NCBI GenBank assembly: GCA_003402285.1
Contig: QFXG01000006.1
Coordinates: 1 to 64,000 of the forward strand
Direction: 5' to 3'
Origin: Candidatus Nitrotoga sp. SPKER
Lineage (GTDB): Bacteria; Pseudomonadota; Gammaproteobacteria; Burkholderiales; Gallionellaceae
Length of the DNA: 64,000 bases
The notes beneath the pieces are model-generated. The model saw nothing but the letters and a program-made list of their open reading frames with translations, was not told where the DNA came from and searched no databases. A program made the translations under genes and the position numbers. Position 1 is the stretch's first letter; each line of letters opens with the position of its first letter. Positions 29,733-37,782 of this stretch are shown here, one piece after another.

Positions 29733-29990
29733 CTCCAACGTCTTGAATACCACCTCTTGTCCATCCTTGGACAAGACTTTGGTTGCGGCACCTTTCTGCA
29801 ACGCGGCCTGCATCTGCTGTTTCAGCGCGGGCTGGTATTTTTTCCAGTGATCCAGGAATTGAGCTTGTTCAACGCGATCATTTGTTCTGTCCAGAAGGCA
29901 TGACCGCTGCCATCCGCTGCATAAAACTGTGACGGATTGCCGTTGCAGAAACTCGATATCAGACAGCGTGCGCGGTTGGGATTGAGACAC
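29733..29990 (-). pseudogene. 3' fragment of pepN (aminopeptidase N), frameshifted
   Basis: The minus strand reads the end of an M1 aminopeptidase N in two frames. First comes LNPNRARCLISSFCNGNPSQ then FYAADGSGHAFWTEQMIALN KLN. After a small deletion the other frame continues LDHWKKYQPALKQQMQAALQ and ends VLSKDGQEVVFKTLE. The intervening PQVAARL-type residues of PepN are missing, and the normal stop is replaced by Trp, so the frame runs on. Only about the last 90 of roughly 870 residues remain. A 102-codon frame here (29682-29990) is therefore not a gene. Confidence 0.82.
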
Positions 29991-30097
29991 CCCCTGTCAG
30001 TCAGATATGCTACGCTTTCATCTGACGGGCGTGATCTGCAAATTCAATGGTAACCCCCAATTTCCCCAACGCCATAAATCAAAATGGAGATCCAAAA

Positions 30098-30532
30098 TTG
30101 AATTACTATGTGTTCATTCTCGGCCTCTTTGTCATCGCCGGGTTTGTTGGCGTCCTATGGGGCTGGTTCATTATCGCCAAGGCCCGAAAAACGCTGCGCT
30201 GGCCCATGGTGGAAGGCGTCATTGAGCAATCCGCGCTCACGTCAGAAGCCGACGACCTGCTGCCACACATCCTGTTCAGCTACACAGTGGCTACGTACAC
30301 TTATCAGCGCACCCTGGAGTTTCCCAATGGTACCAACCCATCACCAGAGCTCGCCTCCAGCTATGCCAAAAAATATCCTGTCGGTGCCAAAGTATCCGTG
30401 TATTACAACCCAGATCAGCCTGATCAAGCCACACTTGAGCCCGGCCTGGCCAGGGGCGACTGGATGATCCCTGTCTTGGGAATCGCCGCAATGGCTTTGG
30501 GGATCTTCGCCCTGTTTTTCAGCAACTACTGA
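30098..30532 (+). CDS. DUF3592-type membrane protein
   Basis: About 144 residues. Two hydrophobic segments, one at each end (YYVFILGLFVIAGFVGVLWG and MIPVLGIAAMALGIFALFF), enclose a periplasmic or extracellular beta-rich domain. The domain ends YPVGAKVSVYYNPDQPDQAT, the hallmark of DUF3592. Its function is unknown. The start is probably the TTG at 30098, with GGAG eight bases upstream. An ATG at 30047 would add 17 residues that do not look like the family and lacks a ribosome binding site. It lies between two gene relics but is itself intact. Confidence 0.75.
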   Translation: MNYYVFILGLFVIAGFVGVLWGWFIIAKARKTLRWPMVEGVIEQSALTSEADDLLPHILFSYTVATYTYQRTLEFPNGTNPSPELASSYAKKYPVGAKVSVYYNPDQPDQATLEPGLARGDWMIPVLGIAAMALGIFALFFSNY

Positions 30533-30541
30533 AAGTAAGGC

Positions 30542-30802
30542 TAGTGAAACTTTCTCTTTCCAGATCTCTACCGAAGATCAAGATGAAACAGATCGGTATT
30601 GGATCACTATCGTCAATAACGGCGGATTCGAAAGCCAATACGGCTGGTACAAAGACAGATGGGGTATCAGTTGGCAAATTACTCCGCGTATTTTGACGGA
30701 AGCAATGACCAAGGTGATGATGTGGCTAAACGTGCTTTTAATGCCATGATGCCATTGCGCGAGATTAACGTTGCCACTATTCAGGCTGCTGTGCGCGGTT
30801 AA
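30542..30802 (+). pseudogene. 3' fragment of a PhnB-like VOC-family gene
   Basis: Reads ASETFSFQISTEDQDETDRY, then GGFESQYGWYKDRWGISWQI and TPRILTEAMTK. After a one-base deletion it continues [20 protein letters not shown] and ends ATIQAAVRG, stop. This is the C-terminal half of the PhnB/3-demethylubiquinone-methyltransferase-like VOC (glyoxalase fold) family. The N-terminal half is absent: the fragment begins just after the DUF3592 stop. It is truncated and frameshifted, hence dead. Confidence 0.85.
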
Positions 30803-30883
30803 GTGCGTACCAATTTTTAGAAACCAACTTAACGTTACGCATCTCAAGCTTTACACATTTTTGTTAACTTTAAAGGAAATAAA

Positions 30884-31573
30884 AATGAAACAGTACGGTG
30901 CAGAGTTTCTTGGTACGTTTTGGTTGGTTCTTGGTGGCTGTGGCAGCGCAGTTCTCGCGGCAGCTTTTCCCGGATTAGGTATCGGTTTTGTCGGCGTATC
31001 GCTGCTTTCGGCCTTACCGTATTGACCATGGCGTACGCCATCGGGCACATATCTGGCTGCCACCTAAATCCCGCTGTTTCGATTGGTTTGTGGGCTGGCG
31101 GGCGATTCCCGGCTAATAAACTTGCCCCATACATCGTTGCTCAAGTCTTGGGAGCCATCGTCGCAGGTGCCGTACTTTATGTCATTGCAAACGGCGCAGC
31201 TGGATTTGATGTTTCAAAAGGCTTCGCATCAAACGGTTACGATACCCATTCGCCCGGTGGCTATTCGCTTCTGGCCGCACTGGTCACCGAAATCGTAATG
31301 ACCATGTTTTTTCTAATTGTGATTCTTGGCGCAACTGACAAACGCGCTCCAGCAGGTCTTGCGCCTATCGCCATCGGCCTTTGCCTTACACTGATCCATC
31401 TCATCAGCATTCCAGTTACGAATACATCTGTTAATCCGGCAAGAAGTACGGGGGTCGCGCTTTTCGTCGGCGACTGGGCAACTGGTCAGCTTTGGCTATT
31501 CTGGGTTGCTCCGGTGATCGGTGCCTTGCTTGGCGCCGCGGTCTATCGTTTTATCGGTAGTAGTGACGACTAA
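30884..31573 (+). pseudogene. aqpZ: Aquaporin Z, single-base frameshift
   Basis: Six-span water channel of the MIP family. The frame opens [20 protein letters not shown] with GGAAAT before the ATG and runs to a TGA at 31023. From about 31005 another frame continues the protein: [20 protein letters not shown] and on to the end at 31573. One base is missing near 31002-31006, where homologues read [11 protein letters not shown]. Both pore motifs survive (HLNPAVS and SVNPARS), as do all later helices. There is no homopolymer at the site, so a sequencing error is possible but not obviously favoured. If real, the channel is lost. Confidence 0.88.
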
Positions 31574-31636
31574 ATGTGTCCATTGAAGGGCTTTTCACAA
31601 AAAATATCCGATTGGGGGAGACGGCAAGCTCATAAC

Positions 31637-32095
31637 ATGCACTATTCTACAGGGCTCATATTATTTGTTTTTGGGCTGGGGAGCGCGAGCGCTCTGACGC
31701 CGCCGCTGGATAACTTCCCCAGTTTTTTTGCAGGCGAATGGGCTGGAACAGGGGAGAAAGGGAGCTACTGCTATCTAAATCTAGGTGTTGATGGCTGGGG
31801 ATTGGTGCTCATCGATGGCGGTGTGGGTGACTGGCTTGGCGCGCGAATGCAATGGCGTAACCTGCATCAGACGCTACAGGTCGAAAAGGTCGTACCACTC
31901 GCCATCTCAATCCAGCAACGCATCATGCCATTAAAAACATTCCTGCTCCGCAGTGAATTTAATCAATCCCTAAGCTTGACCTGGAACGCAGAGGCCTCTG
32001 GTTGCCAACTGCAAAAGATCGAAACAACAGCACACCAGCTAAATCGGGCACGCAATACCATTGAAGGATTGCTAGACAAGAAAGACAAGCGATGA
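31637..32095 (+). CDS. Unknown exported protein
   Basis: About 152 residues with a signal peptide (MHYSTGLILFVFGLGSASA, then LTPP). The mature protein has two Cys (GSYCYLNLGV and ASGCQLQKIE) that could form a disulfide. It has no family I recognise. The ATG at 31637 is chosen because it places the signal peptide first. An ATG at 31574, directly after the aqpZ stop, would add 21 residues ahead of it. It overlaps the next gene by four bases (ATGA), so the two are translated together. Confidence 0.65.
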   Translation: MHYSTGLILFVFGLGSASALTPPLDNFPSFFAGEWAGTGEKGSYCYLNLGVDGWGLVLIDGGVGDWLGARMQWRNLHQTLQVEKVVPLAISIQQRIMPLKTFLLRSEFNQSLSLTWNAEASGCQLQKIETTAHQLNRARNTIEGLLDKKDKR

Positions 32096-32574
32096 AGGGC
32101 CAGAAGCCATACGGGTGGTATGTTCGCGTCTCCTGGCCTTTGCTAGGCGGCATGTGGGGCGCTTGGCTGGGATTTGGCAGTTACTTTCATCTTCCTCACA
32201 ATGCAAATAGCTTTGGAACATTTTTCGCATCGGGCTTTTTTATTTTTTTCGCTGGGGTGGGTCTTGTCGCTGGCGCGGCATTAGGCGCATTGATTGGCGG
32301 ATTAGCTGAATGGTTACTGCGGCGCTCTGGTGCTGGAATTGTCGCGGCCTTGAGCGTGGCAACCTTGGTTAATATGCTAACGCTCTGGCAAATCAGCGAT
32401 TTCGTCCAGGCGAAATATCCTGGATTGCGCGCCGACAGCGGAACCAAAACGCATCATAGCAATAAGACTGGGGCGTTCACCCCTTCTGACAAAGGTTCCC
32501 AGCAAAAACCTTGTTCAGGCCCCGTTCCAACAAATACTAGAGAACGTGCAAACTGGGATACAGAATGTCGTTGA
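32092..32574 (+). CDS. Unknown membrane protein
   Basis: A 160-residue protein with about three hydrophobic segments in the first 110 residues (PLLGGMWGAWLGFGSYF; FGTFFASGFFIFFAGVGLVA; GIVAALSVATLVNMLTLW) and a polar C-terminal tail of about 45 residues (THHSNKTGAFTPSDKGSQQK). The family is not recognised. Its start overlaps the stop of the exported-protein gene, indicating a two-gene unit. Confidence 0.65.
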   Translation: MKGQKPYGWYVRVSWPLLGGMWGAWLGFGSYFHLPHNANSFGTFFASGFFIFFAGVGLVAGAALGALIGGLAEWLLRRSGAGIVAALSVATLVNMLTLWQISDFVQAKYPGLRADSGTKTHHSNKTGAFTPSDKGSQQKPCSGPVPTNTRERANWDTECR

Positions 32575-32763
32575 CATGAGGTCATAGTGGTATATGAACA
32601 TACAAAGTGGCTAACCATTTATTCCAACCTATCGAAAAATAGGAACAGCAACGATTTAAAGATTTGCACACGAAAATAAAATTTCTAAGTTTAAGTGCAA
32701 TGAGCACCTACTATACCGCTGACCACAAAACTAACCCTCATCTTCCCAACTCACGACAGTCCC

Positions 32764-33243
32764 ATGACAGAACAGACAAACCCGATCGCCATTAACGCCG
32801 TTGATGCACCTGCTCGCACCAAACCCTCGGTTTATCCAGAGCCATTTGCATCACGTATGGCGGGCAGAGAGAAGCGACCCCTTGGGGATTTGTTTGGCCT
32901 CAAAAACTTCGGCGTCAACCTCACGCACTTGGCTCCCAATGCAGTTTCTGCACTTCGTCACGCTCACACCAAGCAAGACGAGTTCATCTACGTACTGCAG
33001 GGTCGACCTACGCTGCACACCGACGAAGGCCGAACCCAACTTTCGCCTGGTATGTGTGCGGGCTTCAAAGCGGGCACCGAGAACGGTCACTGCTTGATCA
33101 ACGAAACAGCTGAGGAAGTTTTGTATCTCGAAATCGGCGATAGAACTACGGGAGATGAAGGAACTTATCCCGACGATGATCTCAAGGCATTACTGGTAAA
33201 GGGCAATTGGCAGTTTACCCACAAAGACGGCAGGCCATACTAA
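32764..33243 (+). CDS. Cupin-domain protein
   Basis: A 159-residue single-domain cupin. Motif 1 is SALRHAHTKQDEFIYVLQGR, with two His and a Glu positioned to bind a metal. Motif 2 contains PGMCAGFKAGTENGHCLIN. The ending DGRPY is common in cupins annotated only as such, and the substrate cannot be inferred. No Shine-Dalgarno precedes the ATG. It is separate from the genes on both sides. Confidence 0.88.
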   Translation: MTEQTNPIAINAVDAPARTKPSVYPEPFASRMAGREKRPLGDLFGLKNFGVNLTHLAPNAVSALRHAHTKQDEFIYVLQGRPTLHTDEGRTQLSPGMCAGFKAGTENGHCLINETAEEVLYLEIGDRTTGDEGTYPDDDLKALLVKGNWQFTHKDGRPY

Positions 33244-33361
33244 TGCGGCCTGCGCAAAATCAGCGATTAATGGCTAGCCCATTAAAGCAAAATATTCCGC
33301 AATCAATTGATAAATAAAAAACTGTTCATTACGAATATAGTAGCTTTACTGGAATGCACGA

Positions 33362-34351
33362 TTAGTTAAATTCGGAGTTAGGGGCACGATTGAGCAAGGC
33401 CTCGACCGCGCTGGCTGCTGGAACCTGCTCATACAATACGCTATACACCGCCGCACAGATCGGCATGTCTACGCCCAGGCGTTGTGCCAAGTGATTCACT
33501 TCCCGCACGGTATAGACTCCCTCCGCCACGTGACCCAGTTGGCTCAAAATATCCGGCAACGACTGCTGTTGTGCCAGTAAAATACCCACCTGCCGGTTAC
33601 GAGATAAGTCTCCGGTGCAGGTCAAAATCAAATCTCCCGCACCAGACAACCCACTCAAGGTTTCCGCGCGCACACCCATTTTCAATCCTAACCTTGTCAT
33701 TTCTGCCAGCCCGCGTGTAATCAGCCCGGCGCGTGCATTTTGCCCATAACCCATACCTTCGGAGATGCCAGCGGCAATAGCCAGCACGTTCTTGACAGCG
33801 CCACCCACCTCTACACCCATCACATCAGTGCTCGAGTAAATACGCAAGGAGGAATGATGCAAGGATTGCGCAACCTGCTTGGCAAATTTGCCATCACTCG
33901 ATGCCAAAATCATGGCCGTAGGAAGCCTGCGCGCCACTTCCAAAGCGAAGCTCGGCCCGGATAGCACGCCGCAGGGGGAATTTGGCGGTAAGATTTCTGC
34001 AGCCACTTGATGTGGTAGCTGTGTGGTGCCCGCCTCAAAGCCCTTGCACGCCAAGATTACCGGGATTGCTTTGGGAATTGCCGCGATCCGCTGTAGCGTG
34101 GTGCGCAATGCCGCAATGGGCACAGCAACCAATATTAATTCCGCACTCGTGAATGCAGCATGCCAGTCAGCAGTAAGATTTAGTTCCTGCGGCAATGCAA
34201 TTTCCGGCAGATAACGCTGATTGTAGCCGGTGGCACGCATTGCTTCGATTTGCGCCACATCGCACGCCCACAAGGTGACGTGATGACGCGCAGATAGATT
34301 GATAGCCAACGCGCTGCCCCATGCGCCAGCACCCAGTATAGTAATGTTCAT
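33362..34351 (-). CDS. gpsA: Glycerol-3-phosphate dehydrogenase [NAD(P)+]
   Basis: Cytoplasmic enzyme reducing dihydroxyacetone phosphate to sn-glycerol 3-phosphate for phospholipid synthesis, 329 residues. The Rossmann motif is ILGAGAWGSALA (residues 4-15). The catalytic Lys lies in GGAVKNVLAIAAGISEG, and GVLSGPSFALEVA and LTCTGDLSRNRQVG are family signatures. It is the distal gene of the conserved rhodanese-grxC-secB-(SH3)-gpsA block. Confidence 0.96.
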   Translation of the reverse strand: MNITILGAGAWGSALAINLSARHHVTLWACDVAQIEAMRATGYNQRYLPEIALPQELNLTADWHAAFTSAELILVAVPIAALRTTLQRIAAIPKAIPVILACKGFEAGTTQLPHQVAAEILPPNSPCGVLSGPSFALEVARRLPTAMILASSDGKFAKQVAQSLHHSSLRIYSSTDVMGVEVGGAVKNVLAIAAGISEGMGYGQNARAGLITRGLAEMTRLGLKMGVRAETLSGLSGAGDLILTCTGDLSRNRQVGILLAQQQSLPDILSQLGHVAEGVYTVREVNHLAQRLGVDMPICAAVYSVLYEQVPAASAVEALLNRAPNSEFN

Positions 34352-34370
34352 TTTGTAAAGAAACGGATGG

Positions 34371-34817
34371 CTAATCGCCCCACACTTCGGTCGCCCTCAC
34401 ATAGCCTTTCATGCCATCCGGATGACGTACTTTGACCCAGCCATTGCCCGAACTTTCCAGCCACTCCAGCGCTACTTGCTGACGTATATTGAACGCTACC
34501 GGTGCATCCGCCGCTGCCGACTGATATACCGTAGCAAGCGGTGTGATCACTGCCACGAAACGCTTGCTGTTTAAGGCCTGTTTTTCTATCCACGCCAAGC
34601 TACCGGAACTGTCACGTACTTTAACCCAATCATCCAGGCTAACGACCTGCTCCAACGGCAAGTAACGATTCACCACAAAGATTTTTTTTGCTTTAAGCGA
34701 GGGTGCATCATAAAGAATGGCGGAACTGACCGCGACAGACGCATAGTCCAGCGCCTGCGCGAAACCTGTTGCTGTCACTAAAGCAATAAACAGAGTTAAA
34801 GTGACAGAAAATTTCAT
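34371..34817 (-). CDS. SH3-domain exported protein
   Basis: A 148-residue protein with a signal peptide (MKFSVTLTLFIALVTATGFA). Two bacterial SH3-like repeats follow. The first is around YASVAVSSAILYDAPSLKAK and WVKVRDSSGSLAWIEKQAL. The second is around ITPLATVYQSAAADAPVAF and WVKVRHPDGMKGYVRATEVW. Such repeats bind cell-wall peptides or proteins. The start is the ATG at 34817, two codons inside a TTG alternative that overlaps secB. It is inserted between secB and gpsA, as in many betaproteobacteria. Confidence 0.85.
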   Translation of the reverse strand: MKFSVTLTLFIALVTATGFAQALDYASVAVSSAILYDAPSLKAKKIFVVNRYLPLEQVVSLDDWVKVRDSSGSLAWIEKQALNSKRFVAVITPLATVYQSAAADAPVAFNIRQQVALEWLESSGNGWVKVRHPDGMKGYVRATEVWGD

Positions 34818-34819
34818 TT

Positions 34820-35296
34820 TCAATGCTGGGTATTCGTTGCGGCCTGTGCCAGCTGCTGTTTCTGCTGATGATACAACGCTTCGAAATTGATCGGATTGAG
34901 CAACACGGGCGTGAACCCGGCGTGAATCGCCATATTCGATACCACTTCCCGCAGATAGGGGTAAAGAATATTAGGGCAGACGATCGCCAATACCGACTCC
35001 AGCTCGTCTGACGGGAAATTGCGCACTTGGAAAATACCGGCTTGTTTGGCCTCGATCAGGAACATCACTTTGTCTTTTTCCGGCAATTTGGCGGTAACCG
35101 TAACAGTGACCGTTACTTCATATAGGCCCTCTTCCATAAAATGGCTTTGAGTATTTAATTGCAGATCAATCTTTGGGTTTTCACGTTCCAAAAAAATACT
35201 CGGCGCATTAGGGCTTTCCAGCGACAGGTCTTTCACATACAGTTTTTCGATATTGAATAGCGGTTGTTGCTGTTCGGATGCGGCTGCTTCACTCAT
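34820..35296 (-). CDS. secB: Protein-export chaperone SecB
   Basis: Tetrameric cytosolic chaperone that keeps preproteins unfolded and delivers them to SecA, 158 residues. Family stretches include FNIEKLYVKDLSLESPNAPS, EVTVTVTVTAKLPEKD and the SecA-contact region ILFPYLR-like ILYPYLREVVSNMAIHAGF, then PVLLNPINFEALY. It follows grxC by 23 bases and lies within the conserved export/redox block. Confidence 0.97.
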   Translation of the reverse strand: MSEAAASEQQQPLFNIEKLYVKDLSLESPNAPSIFLERENPKIDLQLNTQSHFMEEGLYEVTVTVTVTAKLPEKDKVMFLIEAKQAGIFQVRNFPSDELESVLAIVCPNILYPYLREVVSNMAIHAGFTPVLLNPINFEALYHQQKQQLAQAATNTQH

Positions 35297-35319
35297 TATA
35301 TTTATCCTTCATTTTTAAA

Positions 35320-35577
35320 TTAACTATTCAATAACTGACTTAATTCACCACTATGCTCTAACGCCACCAGGTTATCGTAAGTACCCACAAAGCGTGTGCC
35401 TATATAAATTTGCGGCACGGTACGACACCCGGTAATTTCCATCATTAACCGACGTTGCTCCGGTTGCAGATCGACACGTATTTTTTCGATTTCCGTTACA
35501 CCCCGGGCGCGCAACAGCCGCTCGGCCAGCACACAATACGGGCATACTGCGGTGCAATACATTAATACCTTGGGCAT
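35320..35577 (-). CDS. grxC: Glutaredoxin 3
   Basis: An 85-residue dithiol glutaredoxin. Active site CPYC is at residues 12-15 (MYCTAVCPYCVLAERLL), and cis-proline TVPQIYIG and GTYDNLVALEHSG form the glutathione-binding side. The ATG at 35577 is the natural start. A longer frame would add 12 residues overlapping the rhodanese gene. It lies two bases after the rhodanese stop, so the two are co-translated. Confidence 0.95.
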   Translation of the reverse strand: MPKVLMYCTAVCPYCVLAERLLRARGVTEIEKIRVDLQPEQRRLMMEITGCRTVPQIYIGTRFVGTYDNLVALEHSGELSQLLNS

Positions 35578-35579
35578 CG

Positions 35580-35990
35580 CTATTTTTGCAATGGCAAGCC
35601 AGCCTTTTGCCAAGCCGACACGCCACCCACCAAATTATACGCCAACTCAAATCCATGCTTGTTTAGCAACACACACGCTGCAGACGAACGTAGACCGCTG
35701 CTGTCCATTACGACGATGGGTTGCGTACGATAGCGTTCTAATTCTCCAATGCTCTCATCAAGCTTGCCAAACGGAATCTGTTTGGCATTCAGGACATGCC
35801 CGGCATTAAATTCTGCCACTTCGCGCACATCCAGAACCAATGCATTTTTGTAATTGATCAGTTGCAGAGCGGCAGCAGTGCTTACTTCTTTTACTCCACG
35901 TATGCTGTTGCCAATAAACGACCATAGCAACATCAATCCGCTACTCACCGCCACTAAAATCATCCAGATATTATCTTGCATGAACTGCAT
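35580..35990 (-). CDS. Membrane-anchored rhodanese-like protein (YibN type) without active-site Cys
   Basis: A 136-residue protein. One N-terminal membrane span (IWMILVAVSSGLMLLWSFI) is followed by a single rhodanese domain (LVLDVREVAEFNAGHVLNAK to YNLVGGVSAWQKAGLPL). The active-site loop reads VMDSSGLRSS, where sulfurtransferases have Cys in place of Asp, so it cannot use the usual persulfide chemistry. E. coli YibN, in the same position before grxC-secB-gpsA, also lacks this Cys. The start at 35990 has AGGAG upstream and overlaps the end of the ligase gene by 20 bases. Confidence 0.88.
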   Translation of the reverse strand: MQFMQDNIWMILVAVSSGLMLLWSFIGNSIRGVKEVSTAAALQLINYKNALVLDVREVAEFNAGHVLNAKQIPFGKLDESIGELERYRTQPIVVMDSSGLRSSAACVLLNKHGFELAYNLVGGVSAWQKAGLPLQK

Positions 35991-37722
35991 ACTGCCGCTC
36001 CTCATATTTTTGGAGGGCAAATTCTAGCAGAGCAGCGAAGTTCTCGGGGTTTTTCTGTGCCAACGCACTTAACTCTTTACGCGTCGCCTGAAAATCATCG
36101 GGATAGGACCAGATGGCACGTTTCATCTGTAATTGTGCCGCCGCCTGCTCACCGGACAGCGCTAGCAGCAATGCCTCGCGGTACACGACTGTACCAATCG
36201 GTACAAAAGACATCACGCTCTCGTTCAATATGCGCTTATCCGCAAGATAGTCAGCCCCCATCTTTATCTTGCCACTCATAAATAAATCAAAATAAGGACG
36301 CAACGGAATTTGGGTGTCCGCTGCCATCAGATCTTTACTCAAGGAATAACCGTCCTTGCTTACTGCGTGCCGCAACCCCATTAACATTTCCAGATTACGG
36401 TAATTCTGCAATATTTGCACCAAGGACAGCACTCCAAGCAGTAATACAGCCATTAGCGCCAGACGTCCCATAGAGCGTGATTGCAAGCGATAAATGGCGG
36501 TATCCAGCATGCCCAGAGTAAGCGCCGCTACCCCAAGAAAATAGGCATACCATAACGGATATTCCAACAAGCTGTGTATAGCTAACACACCAAGCAAGGC
36601 ATAGCCCCACCAATGGTAAACAGTACGCTGTGAACGACCACACTGCATGAGCCACATCGCCAACATACCCAATAGAATAAGCAAGCCAGCCAAGCCCATT
36701 TCTGCGGCAATCTGCAATACCAACGAATGCGCGTTATTATATAAGCCGACAATGCTGGTGTTTTGCAAAACCGGGCCGAGCTGAAAATGCTGCCATGCAA
36801 ACTGGCCAAAACCCGCCCCCAGCAGAGGAAACTGGGTAAATATCTGCCATCCTTCGCGCCACAAATACAGCCGGATACTGCCGCCAGTCCCTTCACCAAA
36901 CAGACGTCGCATCGTGGTAATACTGCCAGACGCCCCTTCCAGCCAGGGAATTTGTACCACTGCATGCATCAAACCGAAGCCCAGCAATAACAGCCAGGTA
37001 TAACGCCAAAGGGGTAAACTAGATTTATCACCACGCTGCCACAACCAGGCCGTTCCCGCCATAAGCAGCAAATACAACCAGACGCTACGCGAACCACTCA
37101 ATACCAGAACAAATAGTAACGGCATGGCCAACAACGCAACATACTGTACGCGTAGTAAACTGCGCACGTACAACAGACCCAATGAGATTAACCCCAACGT
37201 AATATAGTTGGCGAAATGATTAGGCTGAGCCACATTGCCATAGACGGCTACGGAAATCTTGACAGTAATCACAGCATCCAAAAAAGTATGCCAGCGATAA
37301 TGTTGCAATATACCGGCCAGCGCATTGAGCTCAGCCCCCACCAGCAGGAAGGAAGCCAGTGCTGTCGCCAATGCGGGCAAACCCAATTCCTCGCGCAGAC
37401 GTTGACCAAGCATCATGAGTAGCGCCGCCCATAGCAAGTACTGAGCAAGCAACAAAATCTGATCAAAATAGCTCACTCTGCCCAGCACAAACTGCATCAT
37501 GCCTACCAGTAGCAGCCCTATAGGCAACAAAACGATGAGTGGAAATTCCGGTCGCAGCCAATAACGTTTTGTTACCAGCAGAGGCATGGCGCATAGCCCA
37601 AGAACAGCGGCACTCCATTCCTGATAGAAAGTAGTGATCGGATAGGCATGGGAATAATATAAAAACGGCAAAACCCACATTAACCCGACGAATGTCAGGC
37701 TAATGTGGGCAATACTGGGCAA
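35971..37722 (-). CDS. PglL/Wzy-type O-oligosaccharyltransferase or O-antigen ligase
   Basis: A 583-residue inner-membrane protein with about 12 hydrophobic segments. The Wzy_C ligase core lies around residues 150-400: QPNHFANYITLGLISLGLLY, SGSRSVWLYLLLMAGTAW, and the periplasmic loop FTQFPLLGAGFGQFAWQHFQ with YNNAHSLVLQIAAEMGLAGL. Its C-terminal extension (about 430-583) is soluble. The QPNHFA...S/R and NNAHS patterns favour the PglL pilin-glycosylation type, known from Neisseria and betaproteobacteria, over a lipid A-core ligase. The start is a TTG with GAGGAG six bases upstream. Confidence 0.85.
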   Translation of the reverse strand: MPSIAHISLTFVGLMWVLPFLYYSHAYPITTFYQEWSAAVLGLCAMPLLVTKRYWLRPEFPLIVLLPIGLLLVGMMQFVLGRVSYFDQILLLAQYLLWAALLMMLGQRLREELGLPALATALASFLLVGAELNALAGILQHYRWHTFLDAVITVKISVAVYGNVAQPNHFANYITLGLISLGLLYVRSLLRVQYVALLAMPLLFVLVLSGSRSVWLYLLLMAGTAWLWQRGDKSSLPLWRYTWLLLLGFGLMHAVVQIPWLEGASGSITTMRRLFGEGTGGSIRLYLWREGWQIFTQFPLLGAGFGQFAWQHFQLGPVLQNTSIVGLYNNAHSLVLQIAAEMGLAGLLILLGMLAMWLMQCGRSQRTVYHWWGYALLGVLAIHSLLEYPLWYAYFLGVAALTLGMLDTAIYRLQSRSMGRLALMAVLLLGVLSLVQILQNYRNLEMLMGLRHAVSKDGYSLSKDLMAADTQIPLRPYFDLFMSGKIKMGADYLADKRILNESVMSFVPIGTVVYREALLLALSGEQAAAQLQMKRAIWSYPDDFQATRKELSALAQKNPENFAALLEFALQKYEERQYAVHAR

Positions 37723-37782
37723 ACGATCTCCTCATTTTCTTTTTAATGGATGGTATAACGAGCAGAATATAAAAAAGAAATG

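Noticed and set aside
29682-29990. 102-residue hypothetical protein
   Set aside because: Two reading frames together match the C-terminus of aminopeptidase N, so it is a frameshifted fragment rather than a gene.
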